DNA of 64,000 nt from Neoceratodus forsteri. Its lineage: Eukaryota; Chordata; Ceratodontiformes; Ceratodontidae. The notes below the pieces were generated by a model. That model saw only the letters and a list, made by a program, of their open reading frames with translations, was not told the origin of the DNA and did no database searches. Location: NCBI GenBank assembly GCA_016271365.2, contig CM028132.1:1184435001-1184499000 (forward strand), in the 5' to 3' direction. Shown here piece after piece: positions 21,515-32,800 of the stretch; position 1 is the stretch's first letter, and the number at the start of each line of letters is the position of its first letter. A program made the position numbers and the translations under genes.

Positions 21515-24500
21515 TCCCCCTTACTTACCAAGATTCCTTTGTGCCTACCCCATGCATGCTTGAAGCCCACCACTGTTTTCGCCCCAACCACCATGTCTGC
21601 TGGAAGACTGTTGCATGCATCCACCACTCTTTTAGTAAAGAAGTACTTCCTCACATCTCTCCTAAATTACCCCCCTTTCAGTTTCACTGCATGCCCCCTC
21701 GTTCTTGTGCACCTTCTCTGAAAAATACTCAACTCATATACCTTATTCACCCCCATAAGGAATTTACAGGGCTCTATCGTGTCCACCCTCCCTTACAGGC
21801 AGTACATACTGAGATCCCTCAGTCTGTTCTCAGGGGCTTCGGATGCAGTCCCTGCACCATTTTAGTTCGTCCTCTCTGGACAGCCTCTACCTTGCCTATG
21901 TCCTTCCTGAGGTGAGATCTCCAAACTGGACACACTACTCCAGGTGGGTTGCATTGACGATCTATACAGTGGTGACACCACCTCTCTCCTGCTGGTGATA
22001 CCCCTCCTTATGCACCCCAGCATCCCGCTGGCCCTACATAGCGCCTTGTTGCACTGACTCGCCACCTCGAGGACATCCACTATGATTACTCCAAGGTCCC
22101 TTTCCTGTTTTGTGACCATCAGCATCTCTTCCCATATTTTATACTCTGGCTCTGGGGTTCTGTGCCCTAATATTTGCACTTTTCTTGCATTGCAACCCAG
22201 CTGCCATACCCTTGACCATTCCTCAAGGTTTCTCAGGTCTCTTCACATTCTCTCCATCCCCTCTGGAGTGTCTACCCTATTGCAGATTTTGGTGTCATCT
22301 GCAAAGAGGCATTCCTTCCTTCCAGCTCTTCTGCATTGTCACTTACAAAGACATTGAAGAGGACTGGTCCCAGTACTGATCCCTGAGGTACCCACTGGTC
22401 ACTCTCCCTTCCCCAGTGAGTGCTATTTACCACAACCCTCTGTTGCTTATCCATAAACCAAACCATTCAGTTTCCTTATGAGCCTTCTATGTGGTGTGGT
22501 GTCAAAGGTCTTGGTGAAATCTCAGTAGGCCACGCCCACTGTCCCACCCTGATCTATTTCCCTGGTCACCCAGTTGAAGATACAGATCAGGTTCATCTGA
22601 CATGACCCCCCACCCCCACTCCTGTGAATCTGTGCTGCCTTGGGTCTTATAAACGGTTGCATTCAAGATACTTTGCAAGCCTTTCCTTTAAAAGGATCTC
22701 CATTAACCTCCCCACCACTGACATCAGACTGACTGGTCTATATTTGCCAGCCTCCTCCCTGCTGCCGCTTTTATGAAGCCAGATTACATCTGCCCTGCTC
22801 CAATCCTCTGGAACCATTCCCATTTCCACTGAGTTGTTGAATAGGGCTGCCAGAGGAGAAGCCAGTACCTCCCTGAGCTCCCCTAGCACCCTTGGGTATA
22901 CCCTATCTGCCCCATAGCTTTTTCTTTTTTCATGTTCAAAGGGCCAGTCAAGGACTCTCTTATTTCTTTTTTTTTGTTTGTTATTACTTTTTTCCTCCTC
23001 TGCCGGCTATCCTCCAGAGGGCACCCCCAGCCCCGTCTGCTGGCGTCCACCATCTGGCACTGAGCCGAGCTCCCAGGGTTTGCCTCCCCTGGTGGGGTCA
23101 GCAGGGTTCCCCAACCCCACCGAAGTCCGGATCCAGTGGGCTAGCGCCGTGGCTGCGTCAGTGCTTTTTCCTGGTGTTCTGCCAGGAGCTGGGGGTGTGC
23201 AATGACACTAGCGGAGGGGAGTACGCATGCGCTCCCTCCAAGTGTCTGTCCCAACTCCTCCCTGTATTGCAGCATGGCGCCCTGTCCCCCAGCCTCCGCC
23301 GGGGGGGCGAATGAGCACCGACCACTGAGGACCCCCTCCCCGGAGGAGAGTAGCCCATCAGATGCTCAATCTCTCTCCTCCCCTGCCGACCCCCAGTGGC
23401 CCGTGCTCAATCCCGAACATGGGTTGCCGGCATAGCGCGAGGTAAGGCATCCAGCACCTTAGCCCTCAGTGCCACCGGGCCTACTCAGGACTTTTTTCTC
23501 TGTGAATGGACTTGTGTCTACCTCCCTTCCCCCAATGTTCTTTTCATATTGGCAGGTCCCATCAGAACTCCTTCCTCTGTGAATGGACTTGTCTTCTTCC
23601 CTCCCCCAGTGTTCCTGCTCTTATTATGTGGTCCATCCCCATTCCCTTCCATTGTGAAGACTTGAGCAGAAGTATCTGTTCAGGACATTTGCTTTTTCCT
23701 GATCCTCCTCTCCATGGTCTCCCCCTGCCCTTCTTACCTCACAGTCCCTCCTCATCTTCCCATTTTCATTTACAGTATGTACCTAAAAAAGGTCTTCTCC
23801 TCCTTAGTTACTCCTTTGGCTATCCTTTCCTCCGTTTGTACCTCTGCGCCCCTCACCGCCTCCCCTGCTTTTCCTGGTACACCTCCCTATCCTCTTCCCT
23901 CTGCATCTCTTTCTACCTCCTGAATGCTAACGTTTGTAGCCACGTCCCTTGAGAACCATAGTGGCCCCCTTTTTCTCCTGCTTTTCCTCACTTCTTATGC
24001 GCTGAAGTTTGTAGCCTTCACTATGCCATCACATAATTGGGCTTACAGTTCCTCAACCTGACTCAGGTCACTCCCACCCCCGCTAGGTCGCCTCTGAGGC
24101 ATTCAGCCATTTTTAAAAAATCTGCTCTCCTGAAGTCCAGGACCTTCATCTTTGGGTGGTTTGCTTCTGCTGCCATCCTTATGTTGAACCACATTGTACA
24201 GTGATCGCTGGTCCCCAGATTGCCTCCTACCTTAATGTCTGCAGTACTGTTCCTGTTTGTGAGCACCAGATCATGTATTGCCCTATCACAAGTAGGCTCC
24301 CAGACTAGCTGCCACAAAAATGCCCCCTGCAGTAAGTCTAGGATGTCCATGCTTCTAGCTAAGGCTGCGGCTGAGAGGCTCCAGTCTATATCCAGCAAAC
24401 TGAAGTCCCCCACCGACACCATCCCTTTTTCTGCCATTGTGTTGATGGCTTCCCCAGTGCCTTATCTAGTTCCTCCTCCTATTCTGGAGTTCTGTATATC

Positions 24501-24800
24501 ACCCCGGTACGAATAGTGTCTCAAGCTCCTATCTCCAGGATGACCTAAAGTACCTTCAATCCCTCCTTTCCCCCCCTTGGTTCCCTTGCATTTACATTGC
24601 CTTGATACCCTCCCTTGCATACAGCACAACCCCTCCTCCTTTCCTACCCACCCTATCCTTCCTGAACTGACTGTAGTCTGGTATTGCCATGTCCCAGTTG
24701 TGGTTGCCGGTGCACCATAAGTCAGTAATGGCTACAGTATCCAGGTCTGAAATTTTATTTCCAATACTCCTTTCATTTGCATACATGGACTTCCACACCT
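21515..24800 (-). pseudogene. CR1 ORF2 (broken, copy B)
   Basis: Endonuclease fragments: 24,592-24,798 (VAITDLWCTGNHNWD, where the catalytic TE is TD) and 24,063-24,437 (VSVGDFSLLDIDW and NLGTSDHCTMWF). RT fragments: 22,647-22,889 (WLHKSGSREEAGKYRPVSLM), 22,272-22,466 ([19 protein letters not shown]; the following FADD is read out of frame) and 21,862-22,179 (GVIIVDVLEVASQCNKALC). The SINE and a 77 bp direct duplication (23,501 and 23,578) lie in the linker. Loss of the endonuclease Glu and many frame changes show it is dead. Confidence 0.82.
22963..23482 (-). mobile_element. tRNA-headed SINE (family S1, copy 2) inside CR1-B
   Basis: On the minus strand it begins GGCCCGGTGGCACTGAGGGC (box A-like region), has a box B-like GTTCGGGATT, and ends in an A-rich tail at 22,963-22,995. 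Flanks AGTCAAGGACTCTCTT (left, 22,946) and ACTCAGGACTTTTTT (right, 23,483) are a diverged target duplication. The head and the hairpin after it are homologous to the SINEs at 51,701, 59,290 and 62,502. Confidence 0.7.
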
Positions 24801-24984
24801 CGCTCCCACTCTGCCTGCAACCCCAACCCCGTGCCCAGCCTTCTTTTCTCTTCTGCTGCTTTTGTTGCTATCCTCCTTGATCTCTACTTCACTGCTATTC
24901 CTGTTATCCTGCTCCTTGGGGGATTTTCTTCCCCTTGGGTCCTGCCTTCCTACCGCTTCAATCTGTGTGTGTGTTTGTACGGGG

Positions 24985-25870
24985 GGGGGGTGTAGTTTAA
25001 ATGTTCAGAGTAACATTAAACCATCCACTGAGGACTGTGGTTCCCTTCCCAGATAGATGCAGGCCATCACCTCTGTATAGCTCATAAACCTCCAGGTTGG
25101 TCCCCAATCCCCAATGTAGCTGAACCCCTTCTCTCTGCACCATTCCATCAACCACAAGTTGAAAATCGTGGGGTGAGTGCCCTATCCTTCCCACAGTCAC
25201 AGACAAAAAGCACCTCTGCAAAAGCCACCGTGCATGCTGCTTGCCTTAGATCCCCTCCCCAGTTCCCTGAACTCTCCCTTTACAATCCCAGCCCTGTCCC
25301 TTGATAGGCCATTAGTCTCCAGGTAGACAGTGACATCAACCTCCCCCTGCCCTGCGGCCCTAGTGATCCTCAGGATCTGCTGCCCATCCCTTCTAGTCGT
25401 GACACCATTTTGGCACCTTACCTCCCTCCGTTCCTTCCTTTTCCCAAATCTACCCCCCCCCAAACAATTGAGTACACTACCAGAAACTGTTTCCTTCTCT
25501 GTTGGGGTCCTCTACCTCCCACCTTGAGGCCTCCCATACAGAGAACCCCCCTATCCTCCCTTGCAGTCCCATCCTGCCAGAATGGCAAATTTCATAATGG
25601 CACAGGCTGTTGAATGTGCCCCTGACCTGCCACACCAACCCTCTAGGAACCCACTATGGTCTAGCATGCCCTCCTTCTCCTAGGCAACCAGCAACAGTGG
25701 TAGACTCGATGGCTGTTGCATGGGGCAGGAGGTCCTCTGTATCCTAGCCAGCTCAACTGAGATACCAGCAACCTCCTTCTTCAACCAAGATAGGTGGGTG
25801 CAGATGGGTCAGCACCTCAGTCTCCAGAGAGCCTCCGAGAAGACTTCAACTTCACATCCATTGCACCACT
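24985..25870 (-). pseudogene. CR1 ORF1 esterase-like protein (broken, copy B)
   Basis: The frames at 25,197-25,463 and 24,997-25,221 match ORF1 of copy G: TTRRDGQQILRITRAAGQGE, FRELGRGS and DGLHLSGKGT. The SGNH block III that reads HLGTND in copies F and G is YLETNG here, losing Gly and Asp. The N-terminal part near 25,790 (SWLKKEVAGISVELARI) matches the coiled coil of copy G. Confidence 0.7.
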
Positions 25871-26482
25871 CCCTTAGTTGACTTTATGTTTAGCTATCTA
25901 CTGCCATCAGCTATTCCTTACCCCATTGCCCCCTTCCAGTTTGGTCTTTTCCCATCTTCACCTTCTATCAGTATTTACCTCTTCACCCTACTCTAGATAT
26001 GGCATTTCTTGCTTTTCCCTTTACTCGCTTTGGTATATCACACCCTGTACCGCACTGCCTCCTTACCATTTGCTTTTTATAGTACTTAATTTTCCCCCTT
26101 TTGCCCTTCCTGAGTAGTTTCTATACCCATACCCTAAATAGGGTGTTCTCCTATTCCCACCTGTAGCAGCTACAGTAGCTGCTTTTTGCTTTCCTGTAGA
26201 TACTTCTTACCACTCTTCCTATAGCTTCCTAAACTGGAAACAGTAAGCTAACATACTGTATCTTACCTTATCAGACCAGCAGAGCCTTTGCATGCCTGCC
26301 AATGCCGAAGATGCCACTAACCTGTTTCACTCCTGTGCTGTTCCACTCCCGCTCCAAGACACCCACATGACAAGATATGCTGGGCAAGGGAGTCTTTTGT
26401 AGTGCTCTTGTTAGAAGGCACTAAGCCTCTGGCAGCTCCACCCCTCCCCCATTACACATCTGATTCACAGAGTTTTCTGAAT

Positions 26483-26486
26483 CTAC
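26483..26486 (-). repeat. LTR element target-site duplication, CTAC (left)
   Basis: CTAC here and at 29,189-29,192 flank the whole LTR element. Confidence 0.7.
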
Positions 26487-26585
26487 TGTAAACCCTAGGC
26501 AGCACTGTCCCAAGGGATACTACCCCTGCCTGCATGACTAGGCCCAGGTTGAGGGGCCTGAGCTCGGTGAATGGGTGCCTCCACT
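26487..26585 (-). repeat. Truncated 3' LTR (terminal 100 bp)
   Basis: Closely matches 26,819-26,915, the terminal part of the full LTR, including the CCCTAGGCAG and GGTTGAG(G/A)GGCCTGAGCT blocks. Homology stops abruptly at about 26,585, marking a deletion junction. Confidence 0.75.
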
Positions 26586-26796
26586 CTGCTCCACTTCTGC
26601 TCATCGGTCCCAGGCCAATGATATAGCATCCAGTCAGCATGGGTCTTCCAGGTTTCTCAATCCTTTTCCCCACTGGGAGTGGGGACAACTTCAGAGAACA
26701 CACCCTCCATAGTCATTGTCGGTGGTGGGAAACCAGTTGGCGCCAAATTTTTCTGGTAAAGTCAGACATTGATTACTCTGGCCACTAGCAGGCACA

Positions 26797-26815
26797 AATC
26801 CCAGCGGTGCCTCCA
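26797..26815 (-). promoter_or_regulatory. Primer-binding site complementary to tRNA-Thr 3' end
   Basis: The plus strand reads AATCCCAGCGGTGCCTCCA, which is the 3' end of vertebrate tRNA-Thr(AGU) with CCA, as I recall it. On the element's minus strand this is a site starting TGGAGGCACC three bases after the LTR terminus, the standard place for a minus-strand primer. Confidence 0.8.
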
Positions 26816-26818
26816 AAA

Positions 26819-29188
26819 TGTAACCCCTAGGCAGTGCTGTCCCAAGGGATACTACCCCGCCTGTGTGACTAGGTGCAGGTTGAGAGGCCTGAGCTCGGTG
26901 AACGGGTGCCTCTACCTGGAGGGTTGGTTTAAGGGTAGTGTAGCTGCTCTGGGTACAGCCCTGCAGGACACTGATACCCCCCTCTGACCCTTCTAGTGGC
27001 CTACACTGGTTAGCAAATAACCAATCACAGTTAACATCAGAATACAATATTGAACCCACACTTAGCACCAGGGCTGGATCAGCTGCACTGGCCATGGAGA
27101 CCCCCTGTAAAACAAGGCGTGCAGTGGCAATACAGTATCCCCTCCACAAAAGGTACACAATAGCCAGGTTAAATGCAGAAAGAATAGAATCTCATTTATT
27201 CAGGAAACGTGCACAAGGGTGGGGCAGCAATCTAGCAGTTGATTTCAGATCTGATTTAGTCAGGTTAAACATTCATTTTTATTCATTTATTTTATTTATT
27301 TATGACTTTGATAACCGGCTGAGTGCACTGATCCCAGGGACCATTTTCAGGCACGACCCAGGCCATGACATATGGCGCAGGGTGACAGTGGAGTACAAGG
27401 TAACAGTAATACACATGAAACAGATTTGATACAAGCAACAATAGTAGACACAATATACAGGTTTGATGCATAGGTCCATTTGAGAACAGTGAATACAAGG
27501 TTTCAATATCAGACCTGAGAAGACTTGGTACAAACAAACAAATCGTAGGCACAGTGTACAATGTGAGACTGCATCGTCCAGTGAGCAAGTAATACACAGA
27601 ATACTCAGTAAAAAAAAAAAACAAAAGCAGTAAAAAAATCATGCACTAAGAGTCCCTCTAGCACAGTCGCACACACGCTGGGTACCCAGTTGTTATGCAG
27701 GCTAGCCTGAAGCATTGCCCGGGGTAGGCCAGCATTGCAGCTGTTGTTGGGTCCCTTAGGAAAGAAAGAAGAAACATGCACTTTAACCCACAATTTGTAT
27801 TCTGGAGCCGGATGACTCAGTTCGTTATGATCAACCAAACAATTAAATCAGATGACACACATTGATTTATGAGCTTTGTTACAGGGAGCTACCTTGATGT
27901 TTACTCACGCTACCCAGACCAGGAGGCAGGATTGACGAGTTGAAGACCTCAGAATGGTAGGCTGCTTTGCCAGGGGAAGCAGGGCCCACATGACGCACCG
28001 TGGTGGTCGATCCTGTTCGATGGTGTTGAGCAGGGACCCGAATCCCCGAGCGGGTCTTTTGTCGGATCGAATCTCTGCGGCGTGAGCACCAATCTAGGTC
28101 AAGATGGTGAGGCCCAGATCAGGTGAACAGTTCGGATTTCAATCCGGTTTGATGCTGGATGCAGCTTCCAGCAGCATGACATATTCAAGGGTGTGGGGAA
28201 CCAAATCGCAATCCACACTACACATTCAACACAATTATAGTAAGAAACACCAGATACCACAGTTTGGATGACAGTCCGGTTGCAATTAGGTAGTGTCTGT
28301 GCAAACCGTATGCTCTGCGGTTCTCTCCAATTTCCTGATAGGCTGATTGCTCCAGAAGCAAGTCTTCAGTCCACACCAGGCGAAATTCAGTCTTTCACTA
28401 TTCTGGATTCCGGTCACAGTAACGGCAATTTCAGATAAAGTCCGATATTAGATTGCGGACTTCTTCACACAAGAAGATAGTAGCAGGCAGGCCAGACACA
28501 GCCTTCACGCTGATCCCCGCGCTACCACCCAGGAGCAGCTGCTCGAATTACTCGAGCTGTTCACTCTCTCAACTCCAGCTCCACATTGACTCACTGCTGC
28601 AGGCAGCTCTGGGATTTCCCAGTGATCCAAAAGATTCGGTTGGTTGATCCATCTGTCTGTCACAGCAAGGGCTTCCCCTCCAGGTCCATTTATGCGCCAA
28701 ACAGTAAAAACTACAATTCCTACAGAAATTCACTCCCACAAGACCTCTGGGGACAGTCTCCATTTTAGAGTCCTCAAAGGTACCGATTGGTGCAAACTCG
28801 CAGTCCAGAACCAAAATGGTGGTGCTTAGCAGAAAGTCCATGCTGCAAAGGAAGGCAGGTTAGACAAACTACTGTATCATTATTACTAAAGCAGACAATC
28901 AGCAAACAATCACAGATCCTAGTAGGGCTTCCTCTGAGCAATTAGCGATGCCAGAATGAAGCGTCTGTATTTCAGCCCAGGTGGTACTCGAGCCTGAAAC
29001 CACTCGACCCCCACCCAGATTAATTATAACTACGAAATAGATACCTCTTAAAGAGACAGGCACGGATGCTAACAGGGCACTTGCATGCAATCACTTTTAA
29101 ACTGCTTAAACACAGAACACCAGCCTGGAACTGGGCATTAGGCAAGCCCAGGAAGACATTTTAGGAGCCCACATTTGTAGGGGTTACA
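26819..29188 (-). repeat. Full-length 5' LTR with L2 insertion
   Basis: About 2.37 kb including an L2-like 3' fragment at 27,283-27,612; about 2.0 kb without it. Perfect 11 bp inverted ends. A related solo copy of 1.71 kb lies at 34,562-36,274 and shares both termini and internal blocks such as CTGGGTACCCA. Confidence 0.8.
27283..27612 (-). mobile_element. L2-like LINE 3' UTR fragment (in LTR)
   Basis: Read on the minus strand it ends in GGTTATCAAAGTCATAAATA and an A/T-rich tail. The same tail closes the L2-like copies at 29,838 and 52,345. No coding part is present; it is a 5'-truncated insertion. Confidence 0.7.
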
Positions 29189-29192
29189 CTAC
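29189..29192 (-). repeat. LTR element target-site duplication, CTAC (right)
   Basis: Matches 26,483-26,486. Confidence 0.7.
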
Positions 29193-29837
29193 TGAGTCCC
29201 AAATTAATCTCTTGAGCTAGGTTCCCCACACTACCTGTTACAAATCTAAAGACAACTCTCAAAGTGCCCCAAATACTGGCTACAAGTCTGTACTGGCTGC
29301 AAATGTAGAGAAAGACAGATGCCAAGCAAGCACATAATTACTGACAAAAGGTTTGCAAAAAGAACATAAGAAAGGAAAAAAATAGATACAGAGCTCATAA
29401 TCACATTCAATTTACAATGTCAAACTGGCACACCTTGATACCTGGAAATTTCCAGGTGGGACCCCCTTAGTTAGGCACCTTTCCACATTACAATCACTGA
29501 AAATTCCTAACTTGTTTCTAATGAAATGGGCTTTTCTGATTATTGCAAGTACAGTAAATGCATAATGCAAAAATACAGACCATGTTCCATATTGAAGTGG
29601 AATGTCATGGGTATGTCACCCCCGCGCCCGCCTCCCCTACATTTTCCTGGTAGGTCCCTGGCACCAACTCTTCAGGTGGTTTCCCTACCCCACAGTCCAA
29701 CTTTCAGAATTCAATAGCTAATACTAAAGAATTTTACAATCATACACACTGAAATCGGAAATGTAAGTCATTCAGAACAGAAGGGCCAATAATGGTAGAT
29801 AGGGACACATTTTACAGTCCACCAAAAATGACCACAT
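29193..29837. other. Gene-free stretch between LTR element and L2-A
   Basis: AT-rich, no coding domain and no recognised repeat. Probably unique ADCY5 intron sequence or an old unclassified repeat. Confidence 0.4.
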
Positions 29838-32800
29838 TGTTTATGAATTTATTTATTGAAGTTTGGTAACTGGGTGGGCCAGCTGGAACCAGAGGTCCCT
29901 TTTTCAGGGGTTACATGGAGTTAATTACAGATATACGAACAGGTAAATTAAATACTGTACATCACCAGGTATAGGTAAACATTTTACAGGCAGATATGTA
30001 TACAGCGAAAGGAAATAATGTGCATAGGTTACATCATCTAAGATAAATTAGCTGACCAGCCCTAAATAAATAGCTACAGAACATAAAAAAGAACATGTTT
30101 GCTGGAGGGACATAAGATATTAGCACACAGTGCAGCATGGAAAACTAGTACCACTGACTTTATTAAGTGGGGGAGACGGGGTAGGAGTAATGTCAACAAA
30201 ATAAGAACAAGGCAGTCAGCCAATGATAGCAAGAACAGTGACAGCTTTTGAGTAGATATGTTTTTAGCCCTTTCTTAAAATCCCCGAGGAAGGGGGAGTT
30301 TTGCAGCTCAGCAAGAAGAGAGTTCCAGAGAGGGGGGAATGGAGCAGGTATAAGACCTCTTACCTGTGTTTGTTTTAAACATGGGTATTTCAAGCAGGTT
30401 GCAATTTGAGACCTGGAGTAAGCGCCATTCTGCTATAGGGACTTGTAAGTCAGAAAGGTTTGGAGGGGTGAAACTGTGATGAACTTGAATGCGAGGCATA
30501 AAAGGGGGTACATCATCCTCCCTTCCAGGGAGGGACAACTCAGAGAGGAGAGGACCTCGCAGTGATGCTTCTTTTGGGGAGCCCTGGCTGCAAAGTGCCT
30601 AATTTTGCTGCACAGAACCTTGAGACTGTTAGTCTCAGAGTTCCTCAAGAACTGCAGAATTGGGGTGCCATACAGTAGAGTGGGGAGCAAGACATAGTTT
30701 GCAGTGGCAAGCCTAGATTCAGGGATGAGAGCATTGCCCAAGCGATACAACAGACCAATTTTCTGGTGTATAGGTTTGGTGATTTATTCTACATAAGGTT
30801 TAAAGGTGAGTTCTTGGTTGAGGTAGATAGACCCCCAGGTTCTTTAATTTGTCAACAACTTCGATTTGTGCATCAGATGAGGAGGTAAGTGAGAGCAGGT
30901 ACTGCCTATCTGAGCCAGTGTGCTTGGGGCCAAAGAGGACCGCTTTGATGCTTTTTTTTTTTTTTTTTAAGTTAGGACAAGCCTATTGTCATGGAACTAT
31001 TTCTCAAGAGTAGATAAATCAGAGGCAAGCTGGGAATTGATCACATTAAGATCAGTGGAGCTTCTGTAGAGAACTACATCATCTGCATACAGAATTAGGT
31101 TTCCACCCCTATAGTTGCTAGGCAGGTCATTATTAAATCTAGAGAAAGGCAGGGGACCCAGGATAGACCCCTGTGGGACACCACCAGAAATGGGCTTCAG
31201 ACAGGTAGTGCCTGTTGGTCAGGTAGTGCCGACCCACACTAGTGAAGGGCAATCAGTGCCCATGTAGTGCAGCTTCTGGAAAAGTAGACTATGATCAACC
31301 AAATCAAATGCTTTCATGAGATCAATAAAAAACATTCCTGTCTGTGCCCTTTTGTCCATGGCAGCCAGTACATCTTTAGTCAATCTAATCATAGCAGTGC
31401 TGGTGCTAGGGTGCTTTCTAAAATCATACTGCTGGTCAGTAAATAGGTGGTGCAGCTCCAAATATTCTTGTATTTGATTGTAGACTAGTCTCTCTTGCAC
31501 CTTAGCTAATGGACTAGGGAGGGAGATGGGGTGGTAGTTTTCCACCAGTTCCTTATGACCAGCTTTGTGAACAGGAACTACCACTGCCATTTTCCATTCT
31601 TCCAGGATTTTGCCTTCAAGGAAGGATCTTTTGATGAGCAGGGTAACAGGAAGTGCAATAACTGGGGCAGCAATTTTGGGGAGCCTGGTTTCTATGTTGT
31701 CAAACCCAGCAGCACCACGTGATTTAATACGTTTTAAGCGGGTGTACACTTCCTGTTTCTGGACAAGCCAGAGATGGAAACAGGGTTGCTGGTCACTAGT
31801 GACATCCTGACCCTTAGGTGGGAGAGGGGACCCAGAGGGGACAGTTTTGAATCTGGTTAGATCAGTTGAGAAAGCAGCTGAAGGCATTAGCAATGAGGTT
31901 GTGTTCAGTGATGCTGTGCCAATTTGCTATGATAGCAGCTTCTGTGGAGTGAGTGTGCCCTTTTGGTAAGGTGTTAACCTGTGCACAGACACGCTTAGGG
32001 TCAGCCAGATCTTTACTTTGTAGCCTCCTAACATAATCCCTCATTGGTATTCTTTTACATAGGTTTCGCAGTTCCCTGTATTTACCCCAGTCAGCCTAAA
32101 GACCTGTGCGTTTAAAGGTCCCCCAGGTTTTATCCCTCAGAATCATTAACTTTTTTAGCTCAGGCACTATCCACTTATAACATTTACCCTTGACTCTAAG
32201 TTTTCGAAGCAGGCATGCTTGTTAGCAATGGAGAAGAAGCTGTGAACAAAAAAAATCTAGGGCATCTTCCAGGGTAGGGAGCCCTTTAATTTGGTACCAG
32301 TCAATTGTTGCTAAGGAAACCCTGAAAGACACCATCAAATTTGGAGAAATCCCGTGCTAGGAAGATTCTAGGCTGCGCATTTGGGGTATTATTTTTCCAC
32401 ATACAGAAAACAGGGGAGTGGTGACTGATAAGAGTCTGAGAAAACACCAACAGCCCTGATGCTGTCAGGATCAGAGACAACTACCTAGTCAAACAAAGAA
32501 TGGTTGCCAGTTTTTTTATTAAGTCGAGTGTGTTCACTGATTTGTGTAAGGCGAGCATCAAGTAGCTGGGCTTGAAGTCCAGGCTTTGTATCATGAGCCC
32601 AGTTAAGGCTGAAGTCTCCAAGCAAGATTAGTTCACCAGGAGGCTGCTTGGTAAGTGTTTTGGTTAAAAAAAGTAAGAGCCCCAGGGACCACCTAGGGAG
32701 GGTTATAAATACAGCCTTCATAGCAGGCCCCTTGAGAGGAACTCTGGGCCCCGGGAAAAGTTCAGACACGGGGGTCCACCAGGCAGCTGAGTACAGTAGC

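Larger units (their letters stand above)
21408..26480 (-). mobile_element. CR1 LINE, near full length but decayed (copy B)
   Basis: Minus-strand CR1 with its 3' end at 21,408 (ACATAGAAACAGA, then the GGCAGATAAGGACC block shared with copies C and G). ORF2 pieces lie at 21,515-24,800, ORF1 pieces at 24,985-25,870 and a probable 5' UTR runs to about 26,480, where the LTR element duplication begins. A SINE splits ORF2 at 22,963-23,482. It is more diverged than copies A, F and G. Confidence 0.85.
26487..29188 (-). mobile_element. LTR retrotransposon, interior mostly deleted, tRNA-Thr primed
   Basis: On the minus strand this is a complete 5' LTR (29,188 to 26,819, carrying an L2 fragment), a primer-binding site, about 200 bp of leader or internal DNA, and only the last 100 bp of the 3' LTR (26,487-26,585). 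The LTR ends are inverted: TGTAACCCCTA and TAGGGGTTACA. The outer edges carry a 4 bp CTAC duplication, typical of Gypsy-like elements and some retroviruses. No gag or pol remains, so the group cannot be fixed from protein. Confidence 0.8.

Noticed and set aside
32314..32480. Independent gene in the gap between L2-A endonuclease pieces
   Set aside because: Residues on either side read as one L2-like ORF2; the gap is frame damage.
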